Assembly: GCF_900109545.1 (NCBI RefSeq)
Contig: NZ_FOAP01000002.1
Span: 496,001-560,000 of the forward strand
DNA: 64,000 nucleotides
Direction: 5' to 3'
Source of the DNA: Stigmatella aurantiaca
GTDB taxonomy: Bacteria > Myxococcota > Myxococcia > Myxococcales > Myxococcaceae
This document shows positions 56,595 through 64,000 of this stretch, one piece after another. The stretch's first letter is position 1. Every line of letters begins with the position of its first letter. The translations under genes were made by a program, and so were the position numbers. The notes under the pieces are model-generated. The model did no database searches. It was given only the letters and a program-made list of their open reading frames with translations, and was not told the origin of the DNA.

Positions 56595-56611
56595 CCCCAG
56601 CCGTCCTTTAT

Positions 56612-58609
56612 ATGAACTCACGAATTGGAAGCGTGGTCATCGAGAGCGTCCGCCCTGAGTTGGATGGCGGCCGATTTGCCGTCAAACGCGTCGAGGGGGA
56701 CACACTTGCCGTCGAGGCAGATGTCTTCAAAGAGGGGCACGACGTCCTTGTCGCCGTCGTCCGCTGGCGCCAAACCCACCCCACCTCGCAGGAGACGCCC
56801 TGGCACGAAGTGCCCATGCGCTCGCGGGGCAATGATTTGTGGACCGCGGAATTCCCGCTCGCGCGCAACGGCCGCTACCAGTACACCGTGGAGGCCTGGC
56901 CGGACCTGGTCGCCACCTGGGCCTCCGAGCTCAAGCGCAAGGTGGACGCCGGGCGCGACGTGCGCAGCGAGCTGCTGGAGGGCGCGGCGTTCTTGGAGGC
57001 CGCCGCCAACCGGGCCCAGGCCGCGGGCTTCGCCGAGGACCACCGGCTGCTCACCGAGTCCTCCCGCAAGCTGAAGCAGCCCCCCTCGCCGGACCACATC
57101 GCGGTGGCGCTGGCGCCGGAGCTCGCCGTGGCCGCGGCCCGCCACGCGGACCGCTCCCTGGCCACACGGTATGACCGGGTGCTGGAGGTGTTCGCAGACC
57201 GGGAGCGGGCGCGCACGGGCGCCTGGTACGAGTTCTTCCCGCGCTCGGCCCTGCGCGATGGCCGCACGCACGGCACCTTCAAGGACGCCGAGGCGTGGCT
57301 GCCGTACATCCAGTCCCTGGGCTTCGACACCGTCTACCTGCCACCCATCCACCCCATCGGCCGCACGGCCCGCAAGGGCAAGAACAACAGCCTGAAGGCG
57401 GAGCCCGGGGACGTGGGCAGCCCGTGGGCCATTGGCGCCGCGGAGGGCGGCCACAAGGCGGTGCACCCGGAGCTGGGCACGCTGGAGGACTTCCGCCACT
57501 TCCTCAAGGCCGCCGAGGCGCACGGCATCGAGGTGGCGCTGGACATCGCCTTCCAGTGCTCGCCGGACCACCCCTACGTGAAGGAACACCCCGAGTGGTT
57601 CCTCCACCGGCCCGACGGCACCATCAAGACGGCGGAGAACCCGCCCAAGCGCTACGAGGACATCGTCAACTTCGACTGGATGGGCCCCGCCCGGGAGACG
57701 CTCTGGGCGGAGCTGGCCTCGGTGGTGCTGCACTGGGTGGAGCAGGGCGTGCGCGTGTTCCGCGTGGACAACCCGCACACCAAGCCGCTCCAGTTCTGGG
57801 CCTGGCTCATCCGCAAGGTGCAGGACGTGCACCCGGGCACCGTCTTCCTGTCCGAGGCCTTCACCCGCCCCAAGGTCATGAAGGCCCTGGCCAAGGTGGG
57901 CTTCAGCCAGTCCTACACGTACTTCACCTGGCGCAACTTCAAGCCGGAGATGGAGGAGTACCTGGAGGAGATCACCTCGCCGCCCGTGTCCGAGTACTTC
58001 CGCGGCAACCTCTGGCCCAACACGCCGGACATCCTCCCGGAGATGCTCCAGCGCAGCGGCCCCGGCGGCTTCCGCCTGCGCGTGGCGCTGGCGGCCACGC
58101 TCTCCTCCTCGTACGGCATGTACTGCGGCTACGAGCTGTGCGAGGGCCGGGGCCTGCACGGCAAGGAGGAGTACCTGGACTCGGAGAAGTACCAGCTCGT
58201 GGCGTGGGATCTCGACCGGCCCGGCAACATCCGCGAGTGGATCTCCAAGATCAACCAGGCCCGCAAGCAGCACCGCGCGCTGCAGCTCTACGGGAACCTG
58301 AAGTTCCACGAGGCCGACAACGAGCACGTCCTCTTCTACAGCAAGGTCACCCCGGACGGCGCCAGCCAGGTGCTGGTGGCGGTGAGCATGGATCCCCACT
58401 CCCCCCAGGACGCCGTGCTCCACGTGCCCCTGGAGCGGCTGGGCATCCAGCCCGACGAGACGTACCAGGTGCACGAGCTGCTGACGGGGGAGCGCCGGCT
58501 GTGGCAGGGCCCCTTCGCCCAGGTGACGCTCACCCCCGAGCAACCCGCGGCCATCTGGGCGGTCTACCGTTTCCGCCGGTCCGAGCAGGCGTTCGACTAC
58601 TACGAGTGA
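56612..58609 (+). CDS. glgE: Alpha-1,4-glucan:maltose-1-phosphate maltosyltransferase
   Basis: 665 residues, normal length for GlgE (GH13_3). It transfers maltose from maltose-1-phosphate onto growing alpha-1,4-glucan. N-terminal beta domain to about residue 100, a helical insertion, then the catalytic barrel: PPIHPIGRTARKGKNN, GTLEDFRHF, nucleophile Asp in VFRVDNPHTKP, acid/base Glu in FLSEAFTRP. GYELCEGRG and the C-terminal beta domain end the protein. It opens a four-gene operon whose other products make its substrate and branch its product. No clear ribosome-binding site precedes the ATG. Confidence 0.96.
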   Translation: MNSRIGSVVIESVRPELDGGRFAVKRVEGDTLAVEADVFKEGHDVLVAVVRWRQTHPTSQETPWHEVPMRSRGNDLWTAEFPLARNGRYQYTVEAWPDLVATWASELKRKVDAGRDVRSELLEGAAFLEAAANRAQAAGFAEDHRLLTESSRKLKQPPSPDHIAVALAPELAVAAARHADRSLATRYDRVLEVFADRERARTGAWYEFFPRSALRDGRTHGTFKDAEAWLPYIQSLGFDTVYLPPIHPIGRTARKGKNNSLKAEPGDVGSPWAIGAAEGGHKAVHPELGTLEDFRHFLKAAEAHGIEVALDIAFQCSPDHPYVKEHPEWFLHRPDGTIKTAENPPKRYEDIVNFDWMGPARETLWAELASVVLHWVEQGVRVFRVDNPHTKPLQFWAWLIRKVQDVHPGTVFLSEAFTRPKVMKALAKVGFSQSYTYFTWRNFKPEMEEYLEEITSPPVSEYFRGNLWPNTPDILPEMLQRSGPGGFRLRVALAATLSSSYGMYCGYELCEGRGLHGKEEYLDSEKYQLVAWDLDRPGNIREWISKINQARKQHRALQLYGNLKFHEADNEHVLFYSKVTPDGASQVLVAVSMDPHSPQDAVLHVPLERLGIQPDETYQVHELLTGERRLWQGPFAQVTLTPEQPAAIWAVYRFRRSEQAFDYYE

Positions 58610-58624
58610 TTCTCCGAGAGGTGT

Positions 58625-60276
<1,652 letters not shown>

Positions 60277-60280
<4 letters not shown>

Positions 60281-61611
60281 CCCCTGTGGACCTGACCAAG
60301 CTGCCCGAATACCTGAAGCACCAGCGCTGGTTCGCCGGCAAGGCCTGGCCCATCAAGTCCGTGTCCGTGGTGGACCATGTGACGCTGGACTCGGAGGGCC
60401 CCTGCGCCTTCAGCCTCGCCGTCGTCGAGGTGACGTACGAGCTGGGCCAGCCCGAGCGCTACCTCCTGCCCGTCAAACCCTCCTCCGAGGGCATCCAGGA
60501 CGCGCTCGAAGAGGTGGACTGCCTGCGCTCCGTCTTCACCCTCATCCGCGAGCAGCGCTCGGTGCCCTCCTCGTCCGGACACGTCCAGGGCGAGTGGATC
60601 TCCACGCCGGATGCGCACGTGGCCCTGCCGGATCCGCTGCCGGTACGCCGGCTCATGGTGGAGCAGAGCAACACCTCCGTCGTCTTCGGTGAGAAGGTCA
60701 TCCTGAAGATCATCCGCAAGCTGGAGGCGGGGGTGAACCCGGAGCACGAGATGGGGCGGTTCCTCGCCACCCGCACCTCGTTCCGCTCCACGCCCATGCT
60801 CCTGGGGGCGCTGACCCTGGAGGGCAACGCGGGGGCCACCCTGGCGATCGTGCACCGCTTCGTGCCCAACGCCGTGGACGGCTGGAAGTACACGCTGGAC
60901 CAGTTCCGCCGCGCCGGGGAGCTGGGCAGCACCTTCCTGGACGAGATGCGCGAGCTGGGCCGCCGCATCGGCGAGCTGCACCACGCGCTGGCCTCGGTGA
61001 ATGACGATCCCGCCTTCGCCCCGGAGCCGCTCCTGCAGGAGGACCTCCAGCGCTGGAGCGCCTCCATCCTGGGCGAGATGGGCAAGACGCTGGCGGATGC
61101 CAGCCGGGTGCACGTGGACATCGAGAACCAGCGCGAGCGGCTGATGGAGCACGCGCGGCGGCTGGCGCACGTGGCCCCGTCCGGGCAGAAGATCCGCATC
61201 CACGGGGATCTCCACCTGGGCCAGGTGCTGCGCTCGGACAGCCAGTGGCTCATCTTCGACTTCGAGGGGGAGCCCGCCCGCAACTTCACCCAGCGGCGGG
61301 AGAAGTACTCGCCGATGCGGGATGTGGCGGGGATGCTGCGCTCGTTCGACTACGCGGAGGCCACGGTGATGCTGGAGGGCACCGCGCCCGGACCGCGGCT
61401 GGTCCCCACGCGCGAGGCCTTCCTCGCGGGCTACCGGGAGAGCACCCGGGGTGCCGCCTTCCTGCCGGCCGACGACGCGACGTTCGGGACGATGCTCCGC
61501 GCCTTCGAGCTGGAAAAGCTGCTCTATGAAGTCCGTTACGAATTGCAAAACCGCCCGGACTGGGTGCGCATCCCTGTCCAGGCCCTCTTGAGGATGGAGG
61601 AGCCGACGTGA
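60277..61611 (+). CDS. mak: Maltokinase
   Basis: 444 residues; GTG overlaps the treS stop and has GGGAGG upstream, which decides the start over an in-frame upstream ATG. It phosphorylates maltose to maltose-1-phosphate for GlgE. An N-terminal cap ([20 protein letters not shown]) precedes an aminoglycoside-kinase-like fold, with catalytic loop [10 protein letters not shown] and metal-binding [12 protein letters not shown]. The stop overlaps glgB by GTGA. Confidence 0.95.
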
Positions 61612-63809
61612 AGAAGCCCGCCGAGCGACAGCAGATCGACACGGAGATTCAGGCGCTCCTCGAGCTGCGCCACTCCGAACCCCACCACCTGCTGGGCATC
61701 CACCAGGACGGAGATGGGGTGGTGGTCCGCGCCTACCGGCCCGATGCCACCGCCATCCACGTGGTGCCGGACTTCGGAGGCCGCGTCCCCATGACGCACC
61801 GCCGGGACGGCGTCTTCGAGGCGCGCCTCAACGGGCGCAGCCAGGTGTTCAACTACCTCCTGGAGGTGGAGTACCCGGGCAACAAGAGCTTCACCCTGAG
61901 GGACCCCTACAGCTTCCTGCCCACGCTGGGCGAGCTGGACCTGTACTACGCGGGCCAGGGGCGCCACGAGAAGCTCTGGGAGCGCATGGGCGCGCACCCC
62001 ATCCACCACAACGGGGTGGCGGGCGTGTCCTTCGCGGTCTGGGCCCCCACCGCCGCGGGCGTCTCCGTGGTGGGTGACTTCAACGGCTGGGACGGCCGGC
62101 TGCACCCCATGCGGCGCATGGGCGCCTCCGGCATCTGGGAGCTGTTCATCCCCGAGGTGGGCGAGGGCACGCGCTACAAGTTCGAGATCCGCCCGAACCA
62201 CGGCGGCGCGCCCCTGCTCAAGGCCGACCCGTTCGCCTTCCGCACGGAGGTGCCCCCGGCCACCGCCTCGGTGGTGCACGCGCTCAACCGCTTCTCCTGG
62301 TCGGACACCCCGTGGATGTCCGCGCGCGCCGAGGGCGAGCCCACGCACAAGCCCTGGAGCGTATACGAGGTCCACATCGGCTCCTGGCGGCGCGTGGTGC
62401 AGGACGGGGACCGGCCCCTGACGTACCGGGAGCTGGCGCACGAGCTGGGTGACTACGTCAAGCGCATGGGCTTCACGCACGTGGAGCTGCTGCCCGTGTC
62501 GGAGCACCCCTATGGCCCCTCCTGGGGCTACCAGGTGGGCAACTACTACGCGCCCACCGCCCGCTACGGGCACCCGGATGACCTGCGCTACCTCATCAAC
62601 CACCTGCACTCGCAGGGCATCGGCGTCATCGTCGACTGGGTGCCGGGCCACTTCCCCCGGGATGCGCACGCGCTGGGGAACTTCGACGGCACGGCGCTCT
62701 ACGAGCACGCCGACCCCCGGCAGGGCTCGCAGCCGGACTGGGGCACCCTGGTCTTCAACTTCGGGCGCAACGAGGTCCGCAACTTCCTCATCGCCAACGC
62801 GCTCTTCTGGCTCGAGGAGTACCACGTGGATGGGCTGCGCGTGGACGCGGTGGCCTCCATGCTCTACCTGGACTACAGCCGCAAACACGGCGAGTGGGTC
62901 CCCAACCGCTGGGGCGGCCGCGAGAACGAGGAGGCCATCACCTTCCTGCGCGAGCTGAATGATGCCGTGCGCCGCAATCACCCGGGCGTGGTGGTCATCG
63001 CCGAGGAGTCCACCGCGTGGCCCAAGGTGAGCCAGCCCACCCACGAGGGCGGCCTGGGGTTCCACTTCAAGTGGAACATGGGGTGGATGCACGACACGCT
63101 GCTGTACTTCTCGAAGGACCCCATCTACCGGCAGCACCACCACAACAACCTCACCTTCGGCCTGCTCTACGCGTTCAGCGAGAACTTCATGCTGCCGCTG
63201 AGCCATGACGAGGTGGTGCACGGCAAGGGCTCGCTCTACGGCCGGATGCCGGGAGACCCCTGGCAGAAGCAGGCCAACCTGCGCGCCCTGCTGGCGTGGA
63301 TGTGGGCCCACCCGGGCAAGAAGCTGCTCTTCATGGGCGGCGAGTTCGGCCAGCCCAGCGAGTGGAGCAGCGACCGGAGCCTGGACTGGCACCTGCTGGA
63401 GGACCCGGGCCACCGGGGCATCCAGTCCCTGGTGGCGGACCTCAACCGCCTCTACCGGGAGCTCCCCGCGCTGTACGACGCGGACAGCGAGCCCATGGGC
63501 TTCCAGTGGGTGCAGCCGGATGCGGCGGCGGCCAACACGTTCGCCTTCATCCGGCGCTCGCGCACCCCGGGCCGGCACGTGGTGTGCGTGGCCAACCTGT
63601 CCCCGGTTCCCCGCGAGAACTACCGCGTCGGCTTCCCGCGCCACGGCCACTACCAGGAGCTGGTGAACACGGATGCCCAGGAGTACGGCGGCTCGGGCAT
63701 GGGCAACGGCGGGCAGATCCACACGGAGCCCCAGCCCTGGGATGGACAGGAAGCGTCCGCGCTGCTGACGCTCCCGCCCCTCTCGGTGGTGTGGTTCGCC
63801 CCAGGCTGA
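61608..63809 (+). CDS. glgB: 1,4-alpha-glucan branching enzyme
   Basis: 733 residues; GTG overlaps the mak stop and has GAGGAG upstream. It forms alpha-1,6 branches. N-terminal CBM48 domains (ADP-free, with HHLLGIHQDG and GVSFAVWAPTAAGVSVVGDF) precede the GH13_9 barrel: nucleophile Asp in DGLRVDAVASMLY, acid/base Glu in IAEESTAWP, third carboxylate in LSHDEVVHGKGS. The C-terminal beta domain is complete. It closes the glgE-treS-mak-glgB operon. Confidence 0.97.
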   Translation: MKKPAERQQIDTEIQALLELRHSEPHHLLGIHQDGDGVVVRAYRPDATAIHVVPDFGGRVPMTHRRDGVFEARLNGRSQVFNYLLEVEYPGNKSFTLRDPYSFLPTLGELDLYYAGQGRHEKLWERMGAHPIHHNGVAGVSFAVWAPTAAGVSVVGDFNGWDGRLHPMRRMGASGIWELFIPEVGEGTRYKFEIRPNHGGAPLLKADPFAFRTEVPPATASVVHALNRFSWSDTPWMSARAEGEPTHKPWSVYEVHIGSWRRVVQDGDRPLTYRELAHELGDYVKRMGFTHVELLPVSEHPYGPSWGYQVGNYYAPTARYGHPDDLRYLINHLHSQGIGVIVDWVPGHFPRDAHALGNFDGTALYEHADPRQGSQPDWGTLVFNFGRNEVRNFLIANALFWLEEYHVDGLRVDAVASMLYLDYSRKHGEWVPNRWGGRENEEAITFLRELNDAVRRNHPGVVVIAEESTAWPKVSQPTHEGGLGFHFKWNMGWMHDTLLYFSKDPIYRQHHHNNLTFGLLYAFSENFMLPLSHDEVVHGKGSLYGRMPGDPWQKQANLRALLAWMWAHPGKKLLFMGGEFGQPSEWSSDRSLDWHLLEDPGHRGIQSLVADLNRLYRELPALYDADSEPMGFQWVQPDAAAANTFAFIRRSRTPGRHVVCVANLSPVPRENYRVGFPRHGHYQELVNTDAQEYGGSGMGNGGQIHTEPQPWDGQEASALLTLPPLSVVWFAPG

Positions 63810-63836
63810 GCCGGGGCGTTCCACCGCTTCACCGGC

Positions 63837-63862
63837 GGCGGGGGGGAGACCCCCTCCCCGCC
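63837..63862. terminator. Terminator-like hairpin after glgB
   Basis: GGCGGGGGGG at 63837-63846 pairs with the C-rich arm at 63853-63862 (ten pairs, one of them G-T) around a six-base loop. It lies between the convergent glgB and right-edge genes. There is no T-tract. Confidence 0.5.
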
Positions 63863-63875
63863 CCCGGGCCCACGG

Positions 63876-64000
63876 CTACGGCGTGGCGCACTTCGCCGGA
63901 CCGAGCGTGGCCGCGAAGTAGTACTTGTAGAGGTCCGGCGAGAGCGTGAAGTTGCAGGTGTTCACGGTGGCGGGGTCCAGGTCCGCATGGGCCCCGATGT
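63876..64000 (-). CDS. Unidentified protein, C-terminal fragment at window edge
   Basis: A minus-strand frame open from the right edge to a TAG at 63876-63878. The visible end includes DLDPATVNTCNFTLSPDLYKY and finishes GPAKCATP. The two cysteines suggest a secreted protein. Too little is visible to name it, but the strand is consistent with a gene converging on glgB. Confidence 0.55.
   Translation of the reverse strand, partial: IGAHADLDPATVNTCNFTLSPDLYKYYFAATLGPAKCATP

Noticed and set aside
61536-63824. 762-codon minus-strand frame opposite glgB
   Set aside because: An antisense shadow of glgB caused by high GC at third positions; the translation is His/Val/Arg-rich without domains.

Overview
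The window is a high-GC (about 70% in most genes) stretch of a delta-proteobacterial, almost certainly myxobacterial, chromosome. The evidence is the gene content: many short lipoproteins, hybrid histidine kinases, a protein-kinase-like/PEGA protein, a DmxA-like diguanylate cyclase beside ftsB, a PilZ protein, and a GlgE glycogen operon. There is also tight gene packing with ATGA/GTGA stop-start overlaps. I cannot name the species. No rRNA, tRNA, CRISPR array, prophage or complete insertion sequence was seen.

Layout: 1-2483 is the 3' part of a family-2 glycosidase with two AbfB-type sugar-binding domains, followed by two convergent MFS transporters. On the minus strand, 5304-7825 holds a hybrid sensor kinase and an RsbQ-like hydrolase. 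From 13032 down to 7936 lies a minus-strand housekeeping run: PfkB kinase, PilZ protein, phosphoesterase, lipoprotein, psd and hisS. Next is an Mla lipid-transport operon (13142-16345), divergent from a zinc-ribbon protein and a two-gene surface-protein operon (17129-19191). Then come a pseudouridine synthase with an M16 peptidase pair (19188-22593), and a signalling cassette of zinc-ribbon protein, pseudokinase and NarL regulator (22619-25556) divergent from a HAD nucleotidase.

The most distinctive region is 27355-29475, whose GC content is visibly lower than its neighbours'. It holds a lipoprotein with a C-terminal PD-(D/E)XK-type nuclease motif. This gene overlaps by ATGA a DUF3396/TsiV-type immunity gene, and a decayed IS3-family transposase tail follows. 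I read the pair as a lipoprotein toxin/immunity module of the kind myxobacteria could pass between kin by outer-membrane exchange (Sit-like), which is an inference. 

Downstream are a very large hybrid kinase with its receiver (29531-33264), an rRNA-methyltransferase-like gene, and a tripartite RND efflux operon divergent from a MarR regulator with a perfect palindrome between them (34200-40563). A wax-synthase-like acyltransferase, ftsB with a diguanylate cyclase, a Fur-family/TlpA pair and small zinc-ribbon genes follow. Then come catalase, MsrB, a PHP protein with a Gly/Arg tail, lipoproteins, a PstS-like protein, an aminotransferase and an ECF sigma factor.

The right end (56612-63809) is a complete four-gene operon glgE-treS-mak-glgB. 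In it, TreS makes maltose from trehalose, Mak makes maltose-1-phosphate, GlgE extends alpha-1,4-glucan and GlgB branches it. A convergent partial gene runs off the right edge.
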